DNA from: Streptomyces sp. ASQP_92
Lineage (GTDB): Bacteria; Actinomycetota; Actinomycetes; Streptomycetales; Streptomycetaceae
Assembly: GCF_025399895.1 (NCBI RefSeq)
Contig: NZ_JAODUA010000006.1
Location: 186,001-250,000 of the forward strand
Length of the DNA stretch: 64,000 nucleotides
Reading direction: 5' to 3'
A program made the translations under genes and the position numbers. Shown here in pieces: positions 22,105 to 31,365 of this stretch. The stretch's first letter is position 1, and every line of letters begins with the position of its first letter. A model generated the notes under the pieces. That model saw only the letters and a program-made list of their open reading frames with translations, made no database searches and had not been told where the DNA came from.

Positions 22105-24402
22105 GTGTCGTCCCTTGCGCTGTACCGCCGCTACCGCCCCGAGTCGTTCGCCGAGGTCATCGGGCAGGAGCATGTCACCGACCCGCTGCAGCAGGCGCTG
22201 CGGAACAACCGGGTCAATCACGCGTACCTGTTCAGCGGGCCGCGGGGCTGCGGCAAGACGACCAGCGCCCGCATCCTCGCCCGCTGTCTGAACTGCGAGC
22301 AGGGGCCGACGCCCACCCCGTGCGGGGAGTGCCAGTCCTGCCGGGATCTCGCGCGCAACGGGCCGGGTTCCATCGACGTGATCGAGATCGACGCCGCGTC
22401 GCACGGTGGCGTGGACGACGCCCGTGAGCTGCGCGAGAAGGCCTTCTTCGGGCCCGCCTCCAGCCGGTACAAGATCTACATCATCGACGAGGCGCACATG
22501 GTGACCTCGGCCGGCTTCAACGCCCTCCTGAAGGTCGTCGAAGAGCCGCCGGAGCACCTCAAGTTCATCTTCGCCACCACCGAACCCGAGAAGGTCATCG
22601 GGACGATCCGGTCGCGTACGCACCACTATCCGTTCCGGCTCGTCCCGCCCGGGACGCTGCGGGAATACCTGGGCGAGGTCTGCGGGCAGGAGGGCATCCC
22701 CATCGAGGACGGCGTGCTGCCGCTGGTGGTGCGGTCGGGTGCCGGATCCGTGCGTGACTCGATGTCCGTCATGGACCAGCTGCTCGCCGGTGCCGCCGAA
22801 GACGGTGTGACGTACGCCATGGCCACGGCCCTGCTCGGATACACCGACGGGTCGCTGCTCGACTCGGTGGTGGACGCGTTCGCCGCGGGGGACGGGGCCG
22901 CCGCCTTCGAGGTGGTCGACCGCGTCATCGAGGGCGGCAACGACCCGCGCCGCTTCGTCGCCGACCTCCTGGAGCGGCTGCGGGACCTCGTCATCCTGGC
23001 CGCCGTCCCCGACGCGGGCGAGAAGGGGCTCATCGACGCGCCCGCGGACGTCGTCGAGCGGATGCAGGCGCAGGCCTCCGTGTTCGGCGCGGCCGAGCTG
23101 AGCCGCGCCGCCGACCTCGTCAACGCCGGGCTCACCGAGATGCGCGGGGCCACCTCGCCCCGGCTCCAGCTCGAACTGATCTGTGCACGGGTGCTGCTGC
23201 CCGCCGCGTACGACGACGAGCGCTCGCTCCAGGCCCGCATCGACCGCCTTGAGCGTGGTGCCCACTTCCAGTCGGCGCCCGCCGGCGGGCCCGCCATGGG
23301 GTACGTGCCCGGGCCCGAGGCGCATGCGCCGGCGCAGGGCGGTCCCGGTGGGCCCGAGGCGGCTCGGGCCGCGGCGCGGGGTGGCGGGGGCGGAGGGGTG
23401 GCGCCGGTTGCCGGGCCCGCCCATTCGGGGGCGGCCGCGCCGTCCGGTCCGGCCGGGCAGCAGCCCCCGGCGCAGCAGCCGCCCGCGCCGCAACCCGCCG
23501 CGCAGCAGCCCGCTCAGCAGGCGCCGGTCGCGCCGACCCGGGCGGTTCAGCCGGAACCCGCTCCGGCTCGGGCGGCCCAGCCCGCGCAGTCCGCTCAGCA
23601 GAGTCCCGCCGGAGCCTGGCCCTCGGCTGCCTCGCCCGGGCAGGGGGGTGGCCAGCGGCCCGGTGCCTGGCCCGGTGCGGCCGCCCCCGCCCCGGCCCCC
23701 TCCGCCGGTGCCTGGCCCTCGGCCGCGCCCGCCTCCGCTCCGGCCCCGGCGCCCGCACCCACGGCCGCCCCGGCCGCGCAGGCGCCCGCTCCCGGCGGCG
23801 CTCAGGGCAACGCCATGCAGGTGCGCGCCATGTGGCCGGACATTCTGGAGGCCGTCAAGAACAAGCGGCGCTTCACCTGGATCCTGCTCAGTCAGAACGC
23901 GCAGGTGGCCGGATTCGACGGCACCACCGTGCAGCTCGGGTTCATCAACGCCGGGGCCCGCGACAACTTCGCGAGCAGCGGCAGCGAGGACGTGCTGCGC
24001 TCCGTGCTCTCGGAGCGGTTCGGGGTGCAGTGGAAGGTCGAGGCGATCATCGACCCGTCGGGCGGTGTCCAACCTCCGCCCGCCGCAGGCAACTTCGGGG
24101 GCACCGCCCCCAGCCCCCCCGCGCCTCCCGTCCAGCAGTACCAGCAGCAGCACCAGGCCCCGCCCTCCGCGCAGGCCCCCCGCCCGGAGACCCCGTCCGC
24201 CCCCGCCCCACACGTACGGCAGCCGCCGCAGGCCGCCGCTCCCGTACGCCACGAGGAGCCCCCGCCGCCCCCGGTCCGGCCGGAGGACGACGTTCCGGAG
24301 GACGACGACCCGGATCTGGTGGACAACGCGCTGTCCGGGCACGACCTGATCGTGCGCGAGCTCGGGGCGACCGTGGTGGAGGAATATACGAACGAGGGCT
24401 GA
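22105..24402 (+). CDS. dnaX: DNA polymerase III subunit gamma/tau
   Basis: 765-residue clamp-loader ATPase that loads the sliding clamp and links the polymerase to the helicase. Walker A is GPRGCGKTT, the zinc site is C-x2-C-type around CEQGPTPTPCGECQSC, and Walker B with sensor IIDEAHMV follows. Residues about 430-615 form a Pro/Ala/Gln linker, then a conserved tau-like tail. No slippery A-rich heptamer is seen, so a shorter gamma form by frameshift is unlikely. GTG 22105 has TAACCT 7 bp upstream and no ribosome site, hence possibly leaderless. Confidence 0.95.
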   Translation: MSSLALYRRYRPESFAEVIGQEHVTDPLQQALRNNRVNHAYLFSGPRGCGKTTSARILARCLNCEQGPTPTPCGECQSCRDLARNGPGSIDVIEIDAASHGGVDDARELREKAFFGPASSRYKIYIIDEAHMVTSAGFNALLKVVEEPPEHLKFIFATTEPEKVIGTIRSRTHHYPFRLVPPGTLREYLGEVCGQEGIPIEDGVLPLVVRSGAGSVRDSMSVMDQLLAGAAEDGVTYAMATALLGYTDGSLLDSVVDAFAAGDGAAAFEVVDRVIEGGNDPRRFVADLLERLRDLVILAAVPDAGEKGLIDAPADVVERMQAQASVFGAAELSRAADLVNAGLTEMRGATSPRLQLELICARVLLPAAYDDERSLQARIDRLERGAHFQSAPAGGPAMGYVPGPEAHAPAQGGPGGPEAARAAARGGGGGGVAPVAGPAHSGAAAPSGPAGQQPPAQQPPAPQPAAQQPAQQAPVAPTRAVQPEPAPARAAQPAQSAQQSPAGAWPSAASPGQGGGQRPGAWPGAAAPAPAPSAGAWPSAAPASAPAPAPAPTAAPAAQAPAPGGAQGNAMQVRAMWPDILEAVKNKRRFTWILLSQNAQVAGFDGTTVQLGFINAGARDNFASSGSEDVLRSVLSERFGVQWKVEAIIDPSGGVQPPPAAGNFGGTAPSPPAPPVQQYQQQHQAPPSAQAPRPETPSAPAPHVRQPPQAAAPVRHEEPPPPPVRPEDDVPEDDDPDLVDNALSGHDLIVRELGATVVEEYTNEG

Positions 24403-24460
24403 CGGTCCACTGGGTGGCCCGCACAAAGATCAGGCCATCGCGGCGGCTAGGCTGGCTGCC

Positions 24461-25717
24461 GTGAAGGTCCTTGTCATCGGCGGCGGTGCCCGTGAGCACG
24501 CCCTGTGCCGTTCCCTGTCCCTCGACCCCGACGTGACGGCGCTGCACTGCGCCCCCGGCAACGCCGGGATCGCGGAGGTCGCCGAGCTCCACCCGGTCGA
24601 CCAGCTGGACGGTGGAGCGGTCGCCCGCCTCGCCGTCGAGCTCGGCAGCGACCTGGTGGTCGTCGGACCCGAGGCGCCGCTGGTCGCCGGGGTCGCCGAC
24701 GCCGTACGGGCCGAGGGGATCCCCTGCTTCGGCCCCTCCCGGGAGGCCGCCCTGCTGGAGGGCTCCAAGGCGTTCGCCAAGGACGTGATGGCGGCGGCGA
24801 ACGTGCCGACCGCCCGCTCCTACGTCTGCACCACCCCCGAGGAGATCGACACCGCCCTTGACGCCTTCGGCGCTCCGTACGTGGTGAAGGACGACGGTCT
24901 CGCGGCCGGCAAGGGCGTCGTCGTGACGGACGACCTCGCCGCCGCCCGGGAGCACGCGCTGGCCTGCGACCGCGTCGTCATCGAGGAGTTCCTCGACGGC
25001 CCCGAGGTCTCGCTGTTCGCGATCACCGACGGCGTCACCGTCCTTCCGCTCCAGCCCGCGCAGGACTTCAAGCGCGCGCTCGACGGCGACGAGGGCCCCA
25101 ACACCGGTGGTATGGGCGCCTATTCGCCTCTTCCGTGGGCCGACCCGAAGCTGGTCGACGAGGTCATGGAGAGTGTGCTCCAGCCGACCGTCGACGAACT
25201 GCGCCGCCGTGGCACGCCGTTCTCCGGACTGCTGTACGCGGGCCTCGCCATCACCTCGCGCGGGGTGCGGGTCATCGAGTTCAACGCCCGGTTCGGCGAC
25301 CCCGAGACCCAGGTCGTGCTCGCCCGGCTCAGGACCCCGCTCGCGGGCGTCCTGTTCCACTCGGCCAAGGGCACCCTCGACGTGCAGCCGCCGCTCGCCT
25401 GGCGGGACGACGCGGCCGTCACCGTGGTCATCGCCTCGCACAACTACCCCGCGACCCCGCGCACCGGCGACCCCATCGAGGGCCTGGCGGACGTCGCGGC
25501 GCAGGACGAGCCCACCGCGTACGTCCTGCACGCCGGGACCCGGCGGGACGGCGACGCCGTGGTCAGCGCGGGCGGCCGGGTCCTGTCGGTCACCGCGACC
25601 GGCGAGAACCTCGCCCAGGCCCGGGAACGCGCCTACAAGGCGGTCGGCCGCATCCGGCTCGACGGCTCGCAGCACCGCACCGACATCGCACGCGAGGCGG
25701 CCCGCGCGCAGGGCTGA
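24461..25717 (+). CDS. purD: Phosphoribosylamine-glycine ligase
   Basis: 418 residues; ATP-dependent joining of glycine to phosphoribosylamine, the second step of purine synthesis. The N-terminal VLVIGGGAREHAL, ATP-grasp parts (YVVKDDGLAAGKGV) and the metal-binding FNARFGDPETQV are all present. GTG 24461 is preceded by TAGGCT with 7 bp between, and no ribosome site, so the mRNA is probably leaderless. It lies 58 bp after dnaX, on the same strand, and ends at a strong hairpin. Confidence 0.97.
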   Translation: MKVLVIGGGAREHALCRSLSLDPDVTALHCAPGNAGIAEVAELHPVDQLDGGAVARLAVELGSDLVVVGPEAPLVAGVADAVRAEGIPCFGPSREAALLEGSKAFAKDVMAAANVPTARSYVCTTPEEIDTALDAFGAPYVVKDDGLAAGKGVVVTDDLAAAREHALACDRVVIEEFLDGPEVSLFAITDGVTVLPLQPAQDFKRALDGDEGPNTGGMGAYSPLPWADPKLVDEVMESVLQPTVDELRRRGTPFSGLLYAGLAITSRGVRVIEFNARFGDPETQVVLARLRTPLAGVLFHSAKGTLDVQPPLAWRDDAAVTVVIASHNYPATPRTGDPIEGLADVAAQDEPTAYVLHAGTRRDGDAVVSAGGRVLSVTATGENLAQARERAYKAVGRIRLDGSQHRTDIAREAARAQG

Positions 25718-25735
25718 CCCGCGCCACGCCTTCCC

Positions 25736-25760
25736 GGGCCCCGGCCGCGCGCCGGGGCCC
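25736..25760 (+). terminator. Terminator after purD
   Basis: Perfect 10-bp stem GGGCCCCGGC-CGCGC-GCCGGGGCCC, 19 bp past the purD stop; no T-run, as usual in Streptomyces. Confidence 0.75.
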
Positions 25761-26005
25761 TCGCGTTGCGCCCGTGCCGTCCCGCGGCCCCACCCCGCAA
25801 GCCGCCCCGGAACATCCGCACCTTTGCCCAAAGCCATTCCATCGAGTGACGGCTGGCCCATCCGGATGACTCCTGCCCATGCCCCAACTAGGGTGCGGCG
25901 AAGGCGTTCCGGCACTTGGCCCACCGGCATTGCGGTGTCAGTGGCGGGTGCCACAGTGGGGGAGTGAGCAACGCCGCCGCAGGGCAGAGGGGGTGAAGTC
26001 CGGCC

Positions 26006-27670
26006 GTGTCCGGTACCGGAATGAGTGGAGAGGTGGGCGCGCTGCACGCGCGCTCGCGGGCTCTCGCCGTGCTGCGCGTCCGCAGCAGGGCGCTGGCCGT
26101 GGCTCTGCTGCCGGCGGCTGTCGCCGTCGTGCTGATCGTCGCCGCCGCGCAGGGCCGCATCGAAGGCAGCGCCTGGCACACCGCGCGCTGGGCGGTCACC
26201 GCCGCCGCGCTGCTCGTCCTGTTGCTCGCGGCCGTCGTCGCGGCCGTCATCGCCCGGGCCAGACCGGCCCTCTCTCCGACGGTGGACCTCGCCGAGTCGT
26301 CCGCCCCCGATCTGTACCGCCTGGTCAGGGACCTGGCGGAGCGGCTCGATGTGCCCCCGCCCTCGGCGATAGCCCTCACTCCCGACTGCGACAGCTGGCT
26401 GGAGGACCGTACGCATCCGGCGCACACCGCCGGCCGGGGGGTGCTGCCCGCGCGCTTCATACGCGACGCGGGTGCGCGGGCCGCTCGCGCCCGGCGGGTG
26501 CCGGCCGCGCCGGTGCTCGTCATCGGCTCGCCCTTCATGTGGTGGATGCGCGTCGGAGAGCTGCGCGCGATCCTCGCCCCGGTCGTCGCCGGTACGGGCC
26601 CCTCCGCGCACCCGGACATAGCGGCCGCCCGCCGCTTCGTACGGGGTCTGGACGCGGCGGTCGGCGTGGCCGCGCGGCCCGGGCTCGACCCGGTGCGGCG
26701 CCTCGCGCTCGGCTTCGTCGGATCCATCGCCCGGCTGCTGCTTCGCGGGTGCCGGGTGCACGCCGCCGAGATGGAGCGCGGGGTCGCGGTCGCCGCGTCC
26801 GAGCGCGCCCAGGCGGTGGACTACGGGGTGCGCATCGTCGCCCAGGAGCAGGTCGGGCTCGCCTACGCGGGCTGGGACCGGCTGCTGACCCGGGTCGCGC
26901 TGCCCGCCTGGCGGATGGGGCGCTGGCCCTCCCGGCTGGACGCGGGAGTGGTCTCGGCGCTCACCGAGCTGTCCCGGCGCGACCGCCTGGCCGAGGGCTT
27001 CACCTCCCGGCTCGGCGAGCGGCCGGCCTGCGACCTCCTGGAGGAGCCCGGGATCGCCGACGAGGCGACCTCGCTGCTGGCCGCCCGGCTGTTCCACGGC
27101 GGCCCCGCCGACCCCGGCCCCGACTGGGCGCCGGTGGACTGGGCCGCGTATCCGGAGGAAGTCGTCGACCGCAAGTGGCGCACCGAGGCGGCCCGGCTGC
27201 ACCGGGTCCTGGACGCGCTGGACGAGCGGGGCGAGGCGGAGTCCGCGGCGCCCACCCTGTCCCGTGTCATCGACCACCTCGCCGCGTCGGACGGCGAGGC
27301 CGCGGATCGGCTGTCCGCCAGGATCGCGGCGGCGGTGGCCGACGAGGAGGCCGCGTCCGCGCCGCCCCCGCCCGGGCCCGAGGCCTGGGGGGACGCGGTG
27401 CCGCTCTTCCCGCTCCAACCGCCGCGCACCGGAAGGGAGTTGCTCGCCGACCATGTGACGGCGATGGTGTGCTGCGCCGCGGTCGACACGGCGGGCGCCC
27501 TGCCCGGGCTCGACTGGCTGGACGGTCCCTCGCTGCTCATCGACGAGGTCCGCCGCTCGGACCTGGCGTCTCCGGTGCTCGCCCTGGTCGAGGACGGCGA
27601 CGCGGACGATCTGCGCGGCTGGCTGGCCTCGGTCGGCGTCCGCCCCGAGAAGCCGGTACGCCTGGTCTGA
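26006..27670 (+). CDS. Membrane-anchored protein resembling M48 metallopeptidase without the zinc motif
   Basis: 554 residues. Two membrane helices (about 29-49 and 62-85) precede a region that follows the M48 peptidase plan: LYRLVRDLAERLDVPPPSAIALTPDC, then VLVIGSPFMWWMRVGELRAIL. Where active M48 enzymes continue with AHExxH, this protein has APVVAG (residues 191-196), so the zinc ligands His, Glu and His are lost. It therefore looks like a pseudo-peptidase. The C-terminal half is Ala/Glu-rich and unassigned. Start GTG 26006 is my choice; ATG 26021 is possible. It stands between purD and purC as in S. coelicolor. Confidence 0.65.
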   Translation: MSGTGMSGEVGALHARSRALAVLRVRSRALAVALLPAAVAVVLIVAAAQGRIEGSAWHTARWAVTAAALLVLLLAAVVAAVIARARPALSPTVDLAESSAPDLYRLVRDLAERLDVPPPSAIALTPDCDSWLEDRTHPAHTAGRGVLPARFIRDAGARAARARRVPAAPVLVIGSPFMWWMRVGELRAILAPVVAGTGPSAHPDIAAARRFVRGLDAAVGVAARPGLDPVRRLALGFVGSIARLLLRGCRVHAAEMERGVAVAASERAQAVDYGVRIVAQEQVGLAYAGWDRLLTRVALPAWRMGRWPSRLDAGVVSALTELSRRDRLAEGFTSRLGERPACDLLEEPGIADEATSLLAARLFHGGPADPGPDWAPVDWAAYPEEVVDRKWRTEAARLHRVLDALDERGEAESAAPTLSRVIDHLAASDGEAADRLSARIAAAVADEEAASAPPPPGPEAWGDAVPLFPLQPPRTGRELLADHVTAMVCCAAVDTAGALPGLDWLDGPSLLIDEVRRSDLASPVLALVEDGDADDLRGWLASVGVRPEKPVRLV

Positions 27671-27941
27671 CCCGGCCAGGACCGCCCCGGCCACCCGGCC
27701 CGGCGCCGCCTCGGCCGCCCGCCCCGGCCACAGGCCAGGACCGCACCGGGCCCCCAACACCGCTCCCACACCGCCGAGTTGACCCCACCCATCCGGAATG
27801 TCGAGTTCCCGTTGACGTCAATTCGCGACGAACGGTGACGGAGTGCGTGCGTTATGTGATGTGCTGGGGACCGGTCGCGGACAGACCGCGCACCACAGTC
27901 GCGTCAACTGTTGTCACGGGGGATCGAGAGAGGAAAGTGAC

Positions 27942-29432
27942 ATGGGGGTGGATCGGTCGGAACACATCCGGCGCTGGGAGTCCGGTGCCCTCGCGCACGC
28001 CGTCTCGGACCCCTTCGGCCAGGGCCCGCTGCCCTGGCTGCGCGGCAGCGAGCACTACTTCGACGACACCGGCCATGTGGTGCCCTGGTACGTCGACCAC
28101 GTCCCGGCCCAGCGGGATACCCCGCGCGGCACCGCACGCGTCACGGGGCCGCGCACCGCCGACGACGTACGCCGGCAGATCAAGGGGTTCGCCTCCGGCG
28201 GGGCCGTCGCGCCCGGCGAGGCCATCGACTTCCACATCACCGTGGACCCCCCGCAGCAGTTCACCGTCGACGTCTACCGGATCGGGCACTACGGCGGCGA
28301 CGGAGCGGCGAAGATCGCCACCAGTCCCCGGCTCTCCGGCATCGTCCAGCCTCCGCCGCTGACCGCCGACCGGACCGTCTCCTGCCACCACTGGTGGCAG
28401 TCCTGGCGCTACCAGGTCCCCGCGCACGCCTCGATCGGCGCCCATGTCGCCGTGCTGACCACCGCCGACGGCTACCGCTCGCACATTCCCTTCACGGTCC
28501 GCGACGACCAGCCGGCCGATCTGCTCCTGCTGCTGCCCGACATCACCTGGCAGGCCTACAACCTCTACCCGGAGGACGGCCGCACCGGCGCGAGCCTCTA
28601 CCACGCCTGGGACGAGGAGGGCCGGCTGCTCGGCGAGGAGGACGCGGCGATCACCGTCTCCTTCGACCGGCCGTACGCGGGCGCGGGCCTGCCGCTGCAC
28701 GTGGGCCACGCCTACGACTTCATCCGCTGGGCCGAGCGCTACGGCTACGACCTCGCCTATGCGGACGCCCGCGATCTGCACGCCGGCCGCGTCGACCCCA
28801 CCCGCTACCGGGGCCTGGTCTTCCCCGGCCACGACGAGTACTGGTCGGCCCCCATGCGCCGGGCCGTCGAGCGGGCCCGTGACGGCGGCACCTCGCTGGT
28901 CTTCCTGTCCGCCAACTCCCTTTACTGGCAAGTGGAGTTGGGGCCCTCACCGTCCGGTGTGCCCGACCGCCTGCTGACCTGCCGCAAGCGGCGCGGCCCC
29001 GGTCGGCCCGCCCTGTGGCGCGAGGTGGCCCGGCCCGAGCAGCAGCTCCTGGGCATCCAGTACGCGGGCCGCGTCCCCGAGCCGCACCCCATGGTCGTCC
29101 GCAACGCGGACCACTGGCTGTGGGAGGCGACCGGGGCCGGTGACGGCGAGGAGATCGAGGGCCTGGTCGCGGGCGAGGCGGACCGCTACTACCCGCGCAC
29201 CGCCCTGCCCGAGCACCAGGACCGCATCCTGCTCGCCCACTCCCCGTACCGGGACGGCGAGCAGAACCTCCGCCACCAGGAGACGTCCCTGTACCGGGCG
29301 CCCTCGGGAGCCCTCGTCTTCGCCTCGGGCACCTTCGCCTGGTCCCCCGCGCTGGACCGGCCCGGCCATGTGGACCCCCGCATCCAGCGGGCCACGGCCA
29401 ACCTCCTCGACCGCATCTGCAAACGCGACTGA
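27942..29432 (+). CDS. N,N-dimethylformamidase beta-subunit-like protein
   Basis: 496 residues. The C-terminal part has the hallmark GHDEYWSAPMRRAVERARDG and SANSLYWQVE of the large-subunit domain of N,N-dimethylformamidase, an iron amidohydrolase; the N-terminal part is a beta-rich domain (FHITVDPPQQFTVDVYRIGHYGGDGA). Most members of this family have no tested activity, and a small subunit gene is absent here. ATG 27942 has GAGAGAGGAAAG upstream. Cytoplasmic, since no signal peptide is seen. Its position next to purC is conserved, but a link to purine metabolism is not implied. Confidence 0.78.
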   Translation: MGVDRSEHIRRWESGALAHAVSDPFGQGPLPWLRGSEHYFDDTGHVVPWYVDHVPAQRDTPRGTARVTGPRTADDVRRQIKGFASGGAVAPGEAIDFHITVDPPQQFTVDVYRIGHYGGDGAAKIATSPRLSGIVQPPPLTADRTVSCHHWWQSWRYQVPAHASIGAHVAVLTTADGYRSHIPFTVRDDQPADLLLLLPDITWQAYNLYPEDGRTGASLYHAWDEEGRLLGEEDAAITVSFDRPYAGAGLPLHVGHAYDFIRWAERYGYDLAYADARDLHAGRVDPTRYRGLVFPGHDEYWSAPMRRAVERARDGGTSLVFLSANSLYWQVELGPSPSGVPDRLLTCRKRRGPGRPALWREVARPEQQLLGIQYAGRVPEPHPMVVRNADHWLWEATGAGDGEEIEGLVAGEADRYYPRTALPEHQDRILLAHSPYRDGEQNLRHQETSLYRAPSGALVFASGTFAWSPALDRPGHVDPRIQRATANLLDRICKRD

Positions 29433-29643
29433 CCCCGCGCCCACCTCCGGTGCCGCGCTCGGCCGGGCCGCACCCGCCGGGCCGCACCAGACCGCCCCGC
29501 ACCAGACCGCCCCGCACCCGGCCGGGCCGCGCTCGACCCCGGCCGCGTCCGGCCCGACAGGCGCGGGTCCGACCCGCGACCGCCGTACCCGGTCGCATGC
29601 GAGAGAATCGGAACGCTCCTGGATCAACCTACGCGGAGGAACC

Positions 29644-30543
29644 GTGTCCGGATTCGTAGAAAAGCCCGAGCCGCTCAAGGTGCCGGGCCTGACCCACCTC
29701 CACACGGGCAAGGTGCGTGACCTCTATCAGAACGAGGCGGGCGACCTGGTCATGGTCGCCAGCGACCGGCTGTCCGCGTACGACTGGGTGCTGCCCACCG
29801 AGATCCCCGACAAGGGCCGGGTGCTGACCCAGCTCTCGCTGTGGTGGTTCGACCTGCTCGCCGATCTCGTCCCCCACCACGTCATCTCCAGCGAGGTCCC
29901 GGCCGGCGCCCCCGCCGACTGGGCGGGCCGCACCCTGGTGTGCAAGTCCCTGGCGATGGTCCCGGTGGAGTGCGTGGCCCGTGGCTACCTCGCGGGCTCC
30001 GGCCTCGTCGAGTACAAGGCCTCCCGTACGGTGTGCGGCCTCGCGCTGCCCGAGGGCCTGGTCAACGGCTCCGAGCTGCCCGCGCCGATCTTCACCCCCG
30101 CCACCAAGGCCGCCGTCGGCGACCACGACGAGAACGTCAGCTACGAGGAGGTGGCCCGTCAGACCGGCGCGGAGACCGCCGCCCTGCTGCGCCAGACCAC
30201 CCTCGCCGTGTACGGCAGGGCCCGCGACATCGCGCGCGAGCGGGGCATCATCCTCGCGGACACCAAGTTCGAGTTCGGCTTCGCGGGCGAGGAGCTCGTC
30301 ATCGCCGACGAGGTGCTCACCCCCGACTCCTCGCGCTTCTGGCCGGCCGAGAGCTGGGAGCCGGGCCGCGACCAGCCGTCCTACGACAAGCAGTACGTCC
30401 GCGACTGGCTGACCTCGCCCGACTCCGGCTGGGACCGCACGAGCGAGCGGCCCCCGCCGGCGCTGCCGCAGCACGTGGTGGACGCGACCCGGGCCAAGTA
30501 CATCGAGGCGTACGAGCAGCTCACCGGCACGAGCTGGTCCTAG
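29644..30543 (+). CDS. purC: Phosphoribosylaminoimidazole-succinocarboxamide synthase
   Basis: 299 residues; joins aspartate to carboxyaminoimidazole ribotide using ATP. The signatures GKVRDLY, ASDRLSAYDWVLP, VECVARGYLAGS and LADTKFEFGF are all intact. GTG 29644 follows an excellent GGAGGA site 5 bp away. It sits apart from the other pur genes and ends before a hairpin shared with the opposing tRNA-Gly. Confidence 0.97.
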   Translation: MSGFVEKPEPLKVPGLTHLHTGKVRDLYQNEAGDLVMVASDRLSAYDWVLPTEIPDKGRVLTQLSLWWFDLLADLVPHHVISSEVPAGAPADWAGRTLVCKSLAMVPVECVARGYLAGSGLVEYKASRTVCGLALPEGLVNGSELPAPIFTPATKAAVGDHDENVSYEEVARQTGAETAALLRQTTLAVYGRARDIARERGIILADTKFEFGFAGEELVIADEVLTPDSSRFWPAESWEPGRDQPSYDKQYVRDWLTSPDSGWDRTSERPPPALPQHVVDATRAKYIEAYEQLTGTSWS

Positions 30544-30621
30544 CCACCCCGTCGGCCCGGTCCGGGGGCCGCGCACCGCCCCCGGGGCCGCGCGGACCCC
30601 GGCCGGGCCCGACCACACGAA

Positions 30622-30650
30622 GAAGCCCCCGGCCGATGACCGGGGGCTTC
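30622..30650. terminator. Bidirectional hairpin between purC and tRNA-Gly
   Basis: GAAGCCCCCGG-CCGATGA-CCGGGGGCTTC, followed by CTCTTCT on the + strand. It can end purC (+) and the tRNA-Gly transcript (-). Confidence 0.75.
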
Positions 30651-30658
30651 CTCTTCTG

Positions 30659-30731
<73 letters not shown>

Positions 30732-30753
30732 ATGCGCCGTGGCGCGGAGACCA

Positions 30754-31365
30754 CTATACCCAACCTCGCTCGCGCGCGAGACGCACGGCCGTATGACGGT
30801 TCTCCGCACCCAGCTTCGTGGCGGCCGACGAGAGGTAGTTGCGCACCGTCCCCTGCGACAGCGCGGCCCGCTCGGCGATCTCCGCGACGGGCGCCCCGTC
30901 GGCCGCGAACCCGAGCACCTCGGCCTCGCGCGCGGTCAGCGGCGAGTCCCCCGCCGAGATCGCGTCGGCCGCCAACTCCGGGTCCACATAACGGTTTCCG
31001 GCGTGTACGGAGCGGATGATCTCGGCGAGCCGCTGGGCGCTCACCGTCTTCGGTACGAAGCCGCGCACCCCCGCCGAGAGCGCCCGCTTGAGGTGTCCGG
31101 GGCGGCCGTGCCCGGTCACGATCATGGTCCGGCAGGAGGGCAGTTCGGTCCGCAGCGTTGTGGCCACTGTCACACCGTCCGCGCCCGGCATCTCCAGATC
31201 GAGGACCGCCACATCGGGCCGGTGGGCGCGCGCCATGGCGAGCGCCTCGGGTCCTGAAGCGGCCTCGGCGACCACCTCCAGGTCGTCCTCCAGGCCGAGC
31301 AGCGCGGCGAGCGCGCCCCGGATCAGATGCTCGTCGTCGGCGAGCAGCACCCGTACGCGGTTCAC
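30754..31365 (-). CDS. NarL/LuxR-family response regulator
   Basis: 203 residues: receiver domain with phosphoacceptor Asp56 (VAVLDLEMPG) and output LuxR-type helix-turn-helix (PLTAREAEVLGFAADGAPVAEIAERAALSQGTVRNYLSSA). GTG 31365 overlaps the kinase stop by four bases (GTGA), so translation is coupled. It is the last gene of a four-gene operon (ABC ATPase, permease, kinase, regulator) and probably controls that operon through the TGACA-type palindrome at 34401-34427. Confidence 0.92.
   Translation of the reverse strand: MNRVRVLLADDEHLIRGALAALLGLEDDLEVVAEAASGPEALAMARAHRPDVAVLDLEMPGADGVTVATTLRTELPSCRTMIVTGHGRPGHLKRALSAGVRGFVPKTVSAQRLAEIIRSVHAGNRYVDPELAADAISAGDSPLTAREAEVLGFAADGAPVAEIAERAALSQGTVRNYLSSAATKLGAENRHTAVRLARERGWV

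Noticed and set aside
22105..24402. Programmed frameshift in dnaX giving a gamma form
   Set aside because: No A-rich slippery heptamer with stem-loop was found where the linker begins.
24047..27769. 1240-codon minus-strand frame across dnaX, purD and the M48-like gene
   Set aside because: Low-complexity mirror of three real genes; no motif or ribosome site.
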